Part shown: piece after piece, positions 7,880-16,004 of the stretch
How the letters are laid out: each line of letters opens with the position of its first letter
How positions within the stretch are numbered: the stretch's first letter is position 1
DNA from: Streptomyces varsoviensis
GTDB lineage: Bacteria; Actinomycetota; Actinomycetes; Streptomycetales; Streptomycetaceae
DNA: 64,000 bases
Assembly (NCBI RefSeq): GCF_000718635.1
Contig: NZ_JOBF01000002.1
Location: 62,001 to 126,000 of the forward strand
Reading direction: 5' to 3'
The notes under the pieces: generated by a model
Databases searched by the model: none
Told to the model about the DNA's origin: nothing
The model's input: only the letters and a program-made list of their open reading frames with translations
Program-made: the position numbers and the translations under genes

Positions 7880-8991
7880 CCACGACCGACACCCCCGGGT
7901 GCGCGCCCCCGGGGTATGCCGCGCTCGTCCAGGCCCTGGACGGGCGCGGTCTGCTCTCCCCGGCGTGGCGCGCCGTGTGGGAGGAGTTGCCCAGGCACCG
8001 GTTCATCCCCCGGCGCGTGTGGCGGCAGGGTCCTGAGCGGTGCGAGCCGGTCACCACCGAGGGGGAGTGGTGGCGATTGGTGCACAGCGACGAACCGGTG
8101 GTGACGCAGGTCGATGACGGGCGCGAGGGCGGGCCGGGCGTCGCGACGTCCGCCAACTCGCAGCCGAGCATGGTCGCCGCCATGCTCGGCTGCCTGGACG
8201 TGCGGGGCGCCGAGCGGGTACTGGAGATCGGCACCGCGACCGGCCACGTAGCCGCCCTGCTGGCCCGCCGCCTGGGCGACGACCGCGTCGTCAGCGTGGA
8301 GATCGACCCGCTCCTGGCCGACGAGGCGGAGCGGAACCTCGCCGCCGTCGGCTCCCCTCGCGTCACGGTCGTACGGGCCGACGGGGAACACGGCTGGGCC
8401 CCTGGGGCCCCCTACGACCGCCTCCTGGCCACGTGCGCACTGCGGCACGTGCCGTACGAGCTGGTACGCCAGGTCGAGCCGGGCGGCATCCTGGTCGCCC
8501 CGATGGCCCGCGACTTCTGGAGCGGCGCCGTGCTGCGGCTCCGCGTCCACGAGGACGGCACGGCGAGCGGCCGGTTCCGGGGCGGGGCCTCGTACATGCC
8601 GATGAAGTCCCACCGCGCCGCCCCCTCCGGCCGCCCGGTGGACCAGTCGACGGCCCGCCCCGCCGACAGCGATCTCGACCCTCGCGCCCTGCTGAACCTG
8701 GGCTTCGCCCTGTACGCGGGGGCCGCGCTGCCCGGTGTGTCGATGGTCCACGCCGAGACCGGCGGCACCGACCGCGTCTGGCTGCTGGACCGCGCCGGCT
8801 CCGGCGCCATCGCGGACGCCGGCGAGCCGGTCTGGCAGTACGGCCCGCGCAGCCTGTGGACGGAGGTGGAGTCGGTCCACAGCGCCTACCGCGCCCTCGG
8901 CGAACCGCCCGCGACCGCCTTCGGCCTCACCGTCGGCCCCACCGGCCAGCACACCTGGCTGCACACCCCCGACCAGGTCATCGGAGCCTGA
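7876..8991 (+). CDS. PCMT-like SAM methyltransferase (ATP-grasp/RiPP-associated type)
   Basis: 371-residue class I methyltransferase related to protein-L-isoaspartate O-methyltransferases. Seen: N-terminal block VWEELPRHRFIPRRVW, TSANSQPSMVAAML (PCMT-type SQP), SAM motif I VLEIGTATGHVAALLARRLG, acidic VVSVEIDPLLADEAE and YDRLLATCALRHVP. The C-terminal 150 residues form a family-specific extension. As recalled, this architecture fits methyltransferases placed next to ATP-grasp peptide maturases (TIGR04188-like) rather than housekeeping Pcm. No ATP-grasp gene is present within 15 kb here. The GTG start at 7876 overlaps the peptide gene stop by 4 bases. Confidence 0.8.
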   Translation: MTTTDTPGCAPPGYAALVQALDGRGLLSPAWRAVWEELPRHRFIPRRVWRQGPERCEPVTTEGEWWRLVHSDEPVVTQVDDGREGGPGVATSANSQPSMVAAMLGCLDVRGAERVLEIGTATGHVAALLARRLGDDRVVSVEIDPLLADEAERNLAAVGSPRVTVVRADGEHGWAPGAPYDRLLATCALRHVPYELVRQVEPGGILVAPMARDFWSGAVLRLRVHEDGTASGRFRGGASYMPMKSHRAAPSGRPVDQSTARPADSDLDPRALLNLGFALYAGAALPGVSMVHAETGGTDRVWLLDRAGSGAIADAGEPVWQYGPRSLWTEVESVHSAYRALGEPPATAFGLTVGPTGQHTWLHTPDQVIGA

Positions 8992-8994
8992 ACT

Positions 8995-9036
8995 CCGCCG
9001 CCGCGCCGGGCCGGGGCCGGCCCGGCGCGGCGGCGG
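8995..9036. terminator. Bidirectional terminator with perfect 20-base inverted repeat
   Basis: Bases 8995-9014 and 9017-9036 are exact reverse complements (arms begin CCGCCGCCGCGCCGGG), forming one of the strongest hairpins in the window. It occupies nearly the whole 49-base gap between the convergent methyltransferase (stop 8991) and reductase (stop 9041) genes and should stop transcription from both. Confidence 0.85.
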
Positions 9037-9040
9037 CCCG

Positions 9041-9958
9041 TCAGAGGTTCAGGGTGAGGCGGTCGGAGTGGGAGCGGGAGACGCAGGGGAAGATGCGGTC
9101 GGTGGGGGCGCCGATGTCGTCGCGGTGGTCCGGGTCGCCGTCGAGGACGGTGAGTTCGCAACTGCCGCAGACGCCTTCGCGGCAGCCGGACGGGACGGGG
9201 TAGCCGGCGTGGTTGAGGGCGTCGAGGAGGGTTTCGTCGGCCGGGACGGGGACGGTGCGGCCGGACCGGGCGCATACCGCCTCGAAGGGCGTGGCGGGGC
9301 CGTACTCCTTGGCCACGGGCTGGAATCGCTCCGCGTGCAGGCGGTCGGCGGGGAACGTGGCCTCTGCCTCGGCGAGCATGGAGGCGGGGCCGCAGCAGTA
9401 GACGAGGGCGTCGGGGCCGAGGGCGGCCGCGAGGGCGGCGAGGTCCGGCCGGCCCTGCTGCTTGGTGGCCACGATCCGTACCCGGTCGCCGTACTCGGAG
9501 CGCAGTTCGTCGGCGAAGGGCATGGTCTCGGCCGTCGCCCCCGCGTACACCAGCGAGGCGGGCCGGCCCGCGGCGGTCGCCGCGCGCAGCATGGGCAGGA
9601 GCGGGGTGATGCCGATGCCGCCGGCGAGGAACAGGTACTCGGGGGCGGGCGCGAGCGGGAAGTTGTTGCGGGGCTGCGAGACGGTCAGGGTCCGGCCCTG
9701 GCGCAGGAAGCGGTGGATGTACTCCGAGCCGCCCCTGCTGAGCGGGTCGAGCCGCACGGCGACGCGGTAGGCGTCCCGGTCCGCCGGGTCGCCGCACAGC
9801 GAGTACTGCCGGATCAGCCAGTTGGGCAGGTTCAGGTCGATGTGGGCGCCGGGCTCCCAGGGCGCCAGGGGTCCGGCGGCGCCGCGCAGGGTGAGGGCGA
9901 CGACGTCCTCGGCGGCCCGCTCTATGCGCTCAATGGTGGTCTGTTGCGTCGGATGCAT
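9041..9958 (-). CDS. PDR/VanB-family FMN/2Fe-2S oxidoreductase
   Basis: 305-residue reductase of the phthalate dioxygenase reductase type. Order: FAD/FMN-binding barrel (residues 1-105, flavin motif RQYSLCGDP), NAD-binding domain (about 110-215, FLAGGIGITPLLPML), and a C-terminal plant-type ferredoxin with cysteines in GCREGVCGSCEL and FPCVSR. It passes electrons from NAD(P)H to an oxygenase or demethylase partner. No oxygenase follows; the upstream co-transcribed partner is a flavin oxidase-fold protein 22 bases away. ATG 9958 is preceded by GAGGGAACC. Confidence 0.87.
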   Translation of the reverse strand: MHPTQQTTIERIERAAEDVVALTLRGAAGPLAPWEPGAHIDLNLPNWLIRQYSLCGDPADRDAYRVAVRLDPLSRGGSEYIHRFLRQGRTLTVSQPRNNFPLAPAPEYLFLAGGIGITPLLPMLRAATAAGRPASLVYAGATAETMPFADELRSEYGDRVRIVATKQQGRPDLAALAAALGPDALVYCCGPASMLAEAEATFPADRLHAERFQPVAKEYGPATPFEAVCARSGRTVPVPADETLLDALNHAGYPVPSGCREGVCGSCELTVLDGDPDHRDDIGAPTDRIFPCVSRSHSDRLTLNL

Positions 9959-9980
9959 CGGAGGTTCCCTCGCGGCCTGG

Positions 9981-10610
9981 TCAGTAGAGCTTGCGGTAGA
10001 CGTCTTCGAAGTCGTCGTCGATCAGCGCCGGGTCCACGTCGAGCCCGAACTGGCCGACGGCGATCTCGCCGACCGACGGCATCTCGTCGGCGAGGGCCTG
10101 GCTGGCGGGGTCCCACAGGCGGGACCGGACGAGCGCCCGCCCGCAGTGGAAGTACGCCTCCTCCACCTCCACGACGATCGCCAGCTCCGGCTGCTTGGCC
10201 TCGGTCCGCATCCGCGCGAGGACATCGGGCTCGTCGGTGACGTAGGCGCGGCCGTTGACGCGCAGCGACTCCCGCAGGCCCGGTATCAGGAAGAGCAGCC
10301 CGATGCCGTCGTTCTCGGCGATGTTGCGGAAGGAGTCGGCGAGCTTGTTGCCGGGCCGGTCCGGTATCGCGAGCGTGCGCTCGTCGAGGACCTTCGCGAA
10401 GCCCGGGTAGTCGCCGCGGGGCGAGCAGTCGACGTGTCCGGCCGAGTCCGCCGTGGCCATGGTCAGGAACGGCGAGTGGGCGATGAAGTGGTGGAAGTAT
10501 TCGTCGATGTGGTCCCGGATCTTGGCCGAGGCCCTGTCGCTGGGCTCCCCGAGCCGCGCGCGGACCTCGGCTGGGGACACCCGCCGCGGGCGCGTTCCGG
10601 CAAATGTCAT
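9981..10610 (-). CDS. Pyridoxamine-phosphate-oxidase-fold flavoprotein (MSMEG_1061-like)
   Basis: 209-residue split-barrel FMN protein. Seen: FLTMATADSAGHVDCSPRGD and DRPGNKLADSFRNIAENDGIG, typical of the pyridoxamine 5'-phosphate oxidase superfamily, and YFHCGRALVRSRLW near the C-terminus. These proteins bind FMN or F420; the reaction is unknown. ATG 10610 is preceded by GGAGG at nine bases; the frame is open further upstream but lacks a comparable site. It heads a two-gene operon with the PDR-type reductase, so it may receive electrons from it. A perfect palindrome lies 89 bases upstream. Confidence 0.8.
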   Translation of the reverse strand: MTFAGTRPRRVSPAEVRARLGEPSDRASAKIRDHIDEYFHHFIAHSPFLTMATADSAGHVDCSPRGDYPGFAKVLDERTLAIPDRPGNKLADSFRNIAENDGIGLLFLIPGLRESLRVNGRAYVTDEPDVLARMRTEAKQPELAIVVEVEEAYFHCGRALVRSRLWDPASQALADEMPSVGEIAVGQFGLDVDPALIDDDFEDVYRKLY

Positions 10611-10698
10611 GGGGATACCTCCGGGAGGGTTGAGAACGGGCCTCGGGTGGCGCGGCGGACCGTGATCCACCGCTCCGCCGCAGTACAGGACACCATTG

Positions 10699-10712
10699 TG
10701 AGCAATTGCTCA
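10699..10712. promoter_or_regulatory. Perfect 14-bp palindrome, likely operator
   Basis: TGAGCAATTGCTCA is its own reverse complement, and it is AT-rich at the core within a 70+ % GC region. It lies in the 294-base gap upstream of the PNPOx-fold/reductase operon (start at 10610). Size and symmetry suit a TetR- or MarR-type dimer. No regulator gene is adjacent. The rest of 10611-10904 shows no gene. Confidence 0.65.
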
Positions 10713-10904
10713 GGTCCGCGCTACTCGTTTTCCGCCCCGCGCCGGAGCCGGCCCGCCGACCCGCCGGGGCGGGCTCCGTCCCTGGTGAGCGGCGTCGGCC
10801 GCCGGCCTACGGCCCCGCCCGGCGATATGTCCCTACAGGCGCTGCTCACATTCGTTCGTGTGCGCTCGTATTCGTGCCCGCACGGCCATCCGAGGGGTTC
10901 CGGC

Positions 10905-11576
10905 TCAGGATCGGTCGGCCGAGACGGGGCGAGAGACGTAGCCCGGGGCCGGCACGAGGTGGCTGGTGTCGCCGAGGGCCGCGACCTGGCGGTTGTGGAA
11001 GAAATCGTCCTCGTGCAGCGTCGTGATGCTGCCGGAAGGTGCCCGGAAACTTACGTAATCGGCCGACTCGACCGGCATCCTGATCCAGGACGCCACGACG
11101 AACGTCAGCGAGCCGCCGTGCGTCACGACGATCTGGTGGCGGACCGGGCTCCGCAGGATCTCGTCCATCGCCGCGTAGACGCGCCGCGCCCACGCCGCCT
11201 TCGTCTCCGCGCCCGGTACGCCCTCGTCGTGCTCCATCCGCTCACCGACCGCCGGCGGCCGTACGAACCGCTCGTCCAGCCATGCCTGCGGCCGCCCCTC
11301 CGCCTCGCCGTAGGACTTCTCCCGCAGCCGCCGGTCCACCACCGGCTCCACGCCGAACAATCGGGCCGCCTCCTCGGCCGTCCGCATCGTGCGCCGCAGA
11401 TCCGACGAGAACAGCTCCACCTCGGCGCCCGCCGGGATACGGGACCGCAGCGCCCGGGCGATGGCACCGGCCGCACGGACGCCGGCGGACGTCAGCCGCG
11501 AGTCATGCCAGCCGCCCACGACGCCTTCGACGTGATGAGTGGCTTCGGGGTGTGTGACGACATACAGCGTGCGCAT
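10905..11576 (-). CDS. Histidine phosphatase-fold protein with altered RHG motif
   Basis: 223-residue member of the phosphoglycerate-mutase/histidine-phosphatase branch. The catalytic N-terminal motif reads VVTHPEATHH in place of the usual VRHGET: the phosphoacceptor His is kept, but Arg and Gly are Thr and Pro. Other hallmarks remain: SSDLRRTMRTAEEAARL, RLREKSYGEAEG and IVVTHGGSLTFV with the second catalytic His. Substrate unknown; activity may be altered. Start set at ATG 11576 (MRTLYVV); the frame stays open upstream but without family sequence. Divergent from the sigma factor gene. Confidence 0.75.
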   Translation of the reverse strand: MRTLYVVTHPEATHHVEGVVGGWHDSRLTSAGVRAAGAIARALRSRIPAGAEVELFSSDLRRTMRTAEEAARLFGVEPVVDRRLREKSYGEAEGRPQAWLDERFVRPPAVGERMEHDEGVPGAETKAAWARRVYAAMDEILRSPVRHQIVVTHGGSLTFVVASWIRMPVESADYVSFRAPSGSITTLHEDDFFHNRQVAALGDTSHLVPAPGYVSRPVSADRS

Positions 11577-11755
11577 GGGTGCGGGCCTTCCTCGACGTGG
11601 CGACAACGTGGCGACAACCTGCCCGATCCGGCGGCCTCCCGCCCGATCGCGTCCGCAACTATGGGCGGGGCGGCTCGGCTTCATCAAGACAGCGGGTGAG
11701 TCGGGGAGACGCGGGCCCGGCGCGCGGCAGGCGGGGCGCCTGGCAGGCTACGGGC

Positions 11756-12664
11756 ATGACCACGGAAGCTGCCACGGAGTTCGAGAGGCACCGGCCCCGG
11801 CTGTTCGCGCTCGCGTACCGGATGCTCGGTTCGGCGAGCGAGGCCGAGGACATCGTGCAGGACACGTATCTGCGGTGGAGCGCCGCCGACCGCGCCGCCG
11901 TCCGTACCCCCGCCGCCTGGCTGACCAAGGTCATGACGAACCTCTGCATCAATCACCTCACCTCCGCCCGCGCCCGGCGCGAACTGTACGTCGGGCCGTG
12001 GCTCCCCGAGCCGGTCCTCACGCACACCGCGACCGGACCGCTCGGGCCCCTCGGACCGCTGGGGCCGCTGGAGAGCGCCGAGCAGCGCGACTCGGTGTCG
12101 TTCGCGCTGCTCACCCTGATGGAACGGCTCACCCCGGCCGAACGCGCGGTGTTCGTCCTGCGCGAGGCGTTCGGCCACAGCCACCGGGAAGTCGCCGAAG
12201 CCGTCGGCATCGAGGAGGCCCACTCGCGCCAACTGCACCGCCGGGCCCGTACCCGCCTCGGCCATCCCCGACGCCGCTTCGACGTCGACGACGAACAGCG
12301 CAGGAAGATCGTCGAGCGCTTCTTCGCCGCCACCCTCGACGGCGATGTCGCCGGCCTCGAACGGCTGCTCGCCGACGACGTGGCCGCGTGGGCCGACGGC
12401 GGCGGCGAGGTGACCGCGGCCCGCCGGCCGATCACCGGGCGCGACAAGGTGCTCCGCTATCTGCTGGGCCTGGGCCACCGGCCCGAGGCGGCGCACATCA
12501 CGGCCGAGTTCGCCGAGGTGAACGGCGAGCCGGCGGTCGTCGTACGGACCGGAGCGGCCCTGCTCGCCATCCTCGTGCCGGAGATCCGCGACGGCCGGGT
12601 CAGCGCCGTCCGTTCGGTGCTCAACCCCGGCAAGCTCGCCTTCGCCGCCCGCCAGCTCGCGTGA
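11756..12664 (+). CDS. sigJ: ECF41-type RNA polymerase sigma factor (SigJ-like)
   Basis: 302-residue ECF sigma factor with a C-terminal SnoaL-like domain. Seen: region 2 (LFALAYRMLGSASEAEDIVQDTYLRW), the ECF41 WLPEPVL linker, region 4 (LTPAERAVFVLREAFGHSHREVAE), then the regulatory domain with DGGGEV and NPGKLAF, counterparts of the ECF41 DGGGK and NPDKL motifs. A small linker repeat, GPLGPLGPLGPLE, is unusual. Family knowledge: ECF41 factors are not paired with anti-sigma proteins but with an adjacent oxidoreductase/decarboxylase/epimerase gene. The FAD oxidoreductase 64 bases downstream could be that partner. Confidence 0.87.
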   Translation: MTTEAATEFERHRPRLFALAYRMLGSASEAEDIVQDTYLRWSAADRAAVRTPAAWLTKVMTNLCINHLTSARARRELYVGPWLPEPVLTHTATGPLGPLGPLGPLESAEQRDSVSFALLTLMERLTPAERAVFVLREAFGHSHREVAEAVGIEEAHSRQLHRRARTRLGHPRRRFDVDDEQRRKIVERFFAATLDGDVAGLERLLADDVAAWADGGGEVTAARRPITGRDKVLRYLLGLGHRPEAAHITAEFAEVNGEPAVVVRTGAALLAILVPEIRDGRVSAVRSVLNPGKLAFAARQLA

Positions 12665-12728
12665 TCCACTTCACGCCGCCGCGCGCCCCGCGCTGTCACG
12701 GAAGCGCCCGCCCGCCGGTTCAGGAGGC

Positions 12729-13832
12729 ATGACGCATCACATCGTGGTCCTGGGAGCCGGATACGCCGGACTGTCCGCCGCCAAGGGCGCGGCCCGCCGA
12801 CTGCGCGGCACCGGCGTACGCATCACCCTGGTCAACGCCGTCGGCCATTTCGTGGAGCGGGTGCGGCTGCACCAGCTCGCCGCCGGCCGGCCGCTCAAGG
12901 AACTGCCGCTCGCCCGGCTCCTCGCCGGTACGGGCATCGACCTGGTCGTCGCCCGGGTGACCGCCGTCGACGCCGCCGCCCGTACGGTCCGGCTGGACTC
13001 GGCCCCGTACGCCATCGGGTACGACACCCTCGTCTACGCCCTGGGCAGCGGGGCCGATACCGCGGCCGTCCCCGGAGCCGCCGCGCACGCGTCGGCGGTG
13101 GCCACCTACCAGGACGCGGTCCGGCTGCGCGAGCGCACGGCCGGCGCGCGGGGGGCGCTGGCCGTGGCCGGGGCGGGGCTGACCGGCATCGAGGCGGCCA
13201 CCGAACTGGCCGAGAGCCACCCCGGCCTCACGGTGCACCTCGTCACCGACGGCGAGGTCGGCGCAGGGCTCTCCGAACGCGGCCGGCGCTACGTCCGCCG
13301 CGCCCTGGACCGGCGCGGCATCGCCGTCCGGGAGCACACCCGTGTCTCCGAGGTCGCCGCGCACGGCCTGGTCCTCGCCGACGGCGGCGAGATCCCGGCC
13401 GACAGCGTCGTATGGACGGCCGGGTTCCGGGTGCCCGCCCTGGCGCGCGAGGCCGGGTTCGCCGTCGACGCCCGCGGCCTGCTCACGGTCGGCCCGACGC
13501 TGCGCTCGACCTCCCACCCGGAGGTGTTCGCGGCCGGCGACGCGGTGGCGGCGTACGGGCCCGACGGCGCCCCGTCCCGCATGTCGTGCCAGACGGGGCT
13601 GCCGATGGGCGCGTACGTCGGGCGCGGCGTCGCCGCCTCGCTCACCGGCCGCGCCCTGAGGCCCCTGCGCCTGCGCTATGTCGCGCAGAACATCAGCCTC
13701 GGGCGGGACGACGGCCTCACCCAGTTCACCCGCCCCGACGACAGCCCGGTCCCCGCCATCCTCACCGGCCGCGCCTCGGCCCGCTTCAAGGAGACCGTCA
13801 CACGGGGCACGGTGCTGGTCCTGCGCCGCTGA
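12729..13832 (+). CDS. FAD-dependent pyridine-nucleotide oxidoreductase (NDH-2-like)
   Basis: 367-residue two-dinucleotide-fold flavoprotein. Seen: FAD Rossmann VVLGAGYAGLSAAKGAARR, NAD(P) fold LAVAGAGLTGIEAATELAE, and the second FAD motif STSHPEVFAAGDAVAAYG. It lacks a redox CxxC, so it belongs with NDH-2/ferredoxin-reductase-like enzymes. It has no C-terminal amphipathic helix long enough to be sure of membrane attachment. AGGAGG ends only one base before the ATG at 12729, an unusually close spacing. Downstream partner and probable target of the ECF41 sigma factor. Confidence 0.82.
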   Translation: MTHHIVVLGAGYAGLSAAKGAARRLRGTGVRITLVNAVGHFVERVRLHQLAAGRPLKELPLARLLAGTGIDLVVARVTAVDAAARTVRLDSAPYAIGYDTLVYALGSGADTAAVPGAAAHASAVATYQDAVRLRERTAGARGALAVAGAGLTGIEAATELAESHPGLTVHLVTDGEVGAGLSERGRRYVRRALDRRGIAVREHTRVSEVAAHGLVLADGGEIPADSVVWTAGFRVPALAREAGFAVDARGLLTVGPTLRSTSHPEVFAAGDAVAAYGPDGAPSRMSCQTGLPMGAYVGRGVAASLTGRALRPLRLRYVAQNISLGRDDGLTQFTRPDDSPVPAILTGRASARFKETVTRGTVLVLRR

Positions 13833-13924
13833 CCCGGCCCGCGCCCGGCGTCCTCCCGGTAGCGCGGTTCCGGGCGTACGGGCCGGGGCTCAACGGCCGC
13901 CGGGCGGGCGTGTCCTACGCGTTC

Positions 13925-15523
13925 CTACGGGGTCGTCGCCATGGTCGGCGAGGTCCAGCGGGCGACCTCCTCCATGAACGCGGCCTCCTCCGCCGGCGCG
14001 TCCGCCGCCCCACCCGCCGACGTGTCCGCGCGCGTGCCGGAGACCGAGTCCGCATCCAAACCCGAACCCGAACCCGAACCCGAGGCCGCGGACCGGGCGA
14101 CGGCGGCGACGTAGCCGTCCGGCCGGATCAGGGCCGCGTCCAGCGCGGACCAGGCCCCGGCACCGGGCCGGGCGTTCCGTACCGCGACGCGGCGCGCGGC
14201 GGCGCGGGCATAGCGGCCGTCGGGGGTGAAGTCGGCGAGGACGAAGGCGTCCTGGCGCAGGGCGTGCAGCAGCGACGAACCGGCGAGAGCGAGGTCGGGC
14301 GCCCTGGTGCCGACCAACGGCTGGGCGCCCTCCGGGGCCGGATAGGCGAGCCCCAGACCGGACAGCCATCCCCGCAACTCGTCGGCCGTGTCGCCGTCCT
14401 GGGCGATCAGGTCGCTGAACATCCCCCGCAGGGCCTCGCCCCCGGGCGTGAACGTGTGCATCAGGACGCCCTGCGCGAGGGTGTTGGCCGCGAGCCGCGT
14501 CGAGATCGGCCGGCGTTCGCTGTCGTAGTCGAACGGGCCGTCGGTCAGCCAGTCCGGCGCCCACCCCTGATGCTCGGCCGCCAGCTTCCAGGCCAGGTTG
14601 GCGGCGTCCTGGAGGCCGACGTTGAGGCCCTGGCCGCCCGCGGGCAGATGGATGTGCGCGGCGTCGCCGACGATGAGCGTCCGCCCGACCCGGTACCGGT
14701 CCGCGTTGCGGGTGCTGTCGGTGGCGGTCGAGGTCCAGGACATGGCGCGTATCCCGCAGTCGGTGCCGGTGATCCGCCGCACCTGGGCGACCACCTGCTC
14801 CAGCGACCGCGGCTCCGTACGCCGCGCGCGCACCTCGTCGGGGGTGAGCCCCGTGTCGACGGGCTCGGTGCCGAAGATCCGGTACTGGCCGTCGGGCAGC
14901 GGGACGATGCTCAGGCTGCCGGTCTCCAGATTCCAGCGGTGCATGGGGCCCTCGGGCGGAGCGGCGAGTTCCACGTCTGCGTTGAAGCCCACGAGCGAGG
15001 GGCCGGTGCCGGGGAACCCGATGCCCGCCAGCCGGCGGACCACGCTGCGGGCGCCGTCCGCGCCCACCAGATAGCGGGCCTCGTGCACCTCGTCCCCGGT
15101 GCGGACGCGCACCCCCGCCTCGTCCTGCTCGGCGCCGGTCACGGGCCGGCCGTAGTGCACGGGGACGCCGCGTTCGCGCAGGCAGTCGAGGAGCGCCCGC
15201 TCCGTGCGGGCCTGCGGGAGCATCAGGACGAACGGGAAGGGCGTGTCCAGGCCCGAGTAGTCCAGCATCGAGGGCAGCGCCGCGAAATGCGCGCGGGGAA
15301 TCCTGCGCCCCTCGGAGACGAGGACGTCGGACAGCCGCCGGCCGCCGGACTCCAGCGCGGTGAGCACCTCCAGCGTGCGGGGGTGCACCGTGGTGGCCTT
15401 CGAGAAGACGCTGGGCCCGGCCTCGCTTTCGAAGACCCGGACGCTTAACCCCGCGCTGTCCAGCAGCGCGGCGGTCAGCAGCCCGACCGGACCGGCTCCG
15501 GCGATGATGACGTCGGAGTTCAC
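13925..15523 (-). CDS. FAD-dependent aromatic monooxygenase with a TTA codon
   Basis: 532-residue group A flavoprotein hydroxylase (PHBH fold; RdmE/MhpA-like). Seen: VIIAGAGPVGLLTAALLD (FAD), YLVGADGARSVVRRLAGI (DG motif), and LIVGDAAHIHLPAGGQGLN (second FAD/GD motif), then a thioredoxin-like C-terminal domain. A linker of alternating Gly/Ser (SGSGSGSG) lies near the C-terminus. The start is GTG 15523, overlapping the stop of the upstream membrane-protein gene (GTGA). Codon 26 is TTA (15446-15448), so translation should depend on the bldA tRNA in a Streptomyces host. Substrate unknown; likely controlled by the divergent MarR protein. Confidence 0.87.
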   Translation of the reverse strand: MNSDVIIAGAGPVGLLTAALLDSAGLSVRVFESEAGPSVFSKATTVHPRTLEVLTALESGGRRLSDVLVSEGRRIPRAHFAALPSMLDYSGLDTPFPFVLMLPQARTERALLDCLRERGVPVHYGRPVTGAEQDEAGVRVRTGDEVHEARYLVGADGARSVVRRLAGIGFPGTGPSLVGFNADVELAAPPEGPMHRWNLETGSLSIVPLPDGQYRIFGTEPVDTGLTPDEVRARRTEPRSLEQVVAQVRRITGTDCGIRAMSWTSTATDSTRNADRYRVGRTLIVGDAAHIHLPAGGQGLNVGLQDAANLAWKLAAEHQGWAPDWLTDGPFDYDSERRPISTRLAANTLAQGVLMHTFTPGGEALRGMFSDLIAQDGDTADELRGWLSGLGLAYPAPEGAQPLVGTRAPDLALAGSSLLHALRQDAFVLADFTPDGRYARAAARRVAVRNARPGAGAWSALDAALIRPDGYVAAVARSAASGSGSGSGLDADSVSGTRADTSAGGAADAPAEEAAFMEEVARWTSPTMATTP

Positions 15524-15930
15524 CGGTCCGCCCCTGTGGGCCGCAGCAGCAGGATGCCGGCGGTCAGGCCGGTGGTGGAGGCGACATGGATGGCGAACGC
15601 GGCGCGGTTCGGCGCCCAGACACCGGTGGTCGGCCCGCCGGACCACATGGCGGCCGTGAACCCGGCCGCGGCGGCGGCCATGCCCCGCCACATCGTGCGC
15701 CCGCGCCCCGGCCCTGCCAGGACGCCGATCGCGAGGGTGCCCACGGCCCCGGCGGTGATCAGCGCCTCCCGCGCCATGTGGTACTGGACGTGGCCCTCGC
15801 CGTGCCGCGCCTCGGGGGCGCGGTAGGTCTCGTCCGTGATGTGGGTGACGGTCTGCCAGACGGACGGGGCGGCGGCAGCCATCCCGGCCGTCGTGATCAG
15901 GGCGCCGGCGATTTCCCGTGCGGTGCGCAT
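15520..15930 (-). CDS. Small four-helix membrane protein
   Basis: 136 residues with about four hydrophobic segments (near 8-25, 52-72, 80-98 and 108-128) and the motif THITDETYRAPEARHGEGHVQ between helices 1 and 2. No family recognised. It is the first gene of a two-gene operon with the flavin monooxygenase, overlapping it by 4 bases, and is divergent from a MarR gene. Its place suggests a role in moving or sensing the same compound. Its start is 74 bases from the MarR start, so the operators must be in that gap. Confidence 0.65.
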   Translation of the reverse strand: MRTAREIAGALITTAGMAAAAPSVWQTVTHITDETYRAPEARHGEGHVQYHMAREALITAGAVGTLAIGVLAGPGRGRTMWRGMAAAAAGFTAAMWSGGPTTGVWAPNRAAFAIHVASTTGLTAGILLLRPTGADR

Positions 15931-15949
15931 GGACCCTCCAATAGGCGAA

Positions 15950-15972
15950 CGTTAAGATAATGAACCTTACGG
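15950..15972. promoter_or_regulatory. Imperfect inverted repeat in MarR divergent promoter
   Basis: CGTTAAG (15950-15956) and CTTACGG (15966-15972) form a 5-of-7 inverted repeat around an AT-rich 9-base centre, in the only AT-rich patch of the 74-base gap between the monooxygenase operon and the marR-type gene. Size fits a MarR dimer site. Symmetry is weak, so this is tentative. Confidence 0.4.
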
Positions 15973-16004
15973 TAACTGATTCGACCGCATGACGAAAGGC
16001 CCCC

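Noticed and set aside
7477..8964. A 495-codon open frame on the minus strand opposite the methyltransferase
   Set aside because: Composition-only frame; the plus-strand gene has SAM motifs and coupled start.
9041..10610. PDR-type reductase and PNPOx-fold protein as a Rieske dioxygenase system
   Set aside because: No Rieske oxygenase subunit is present within the window.
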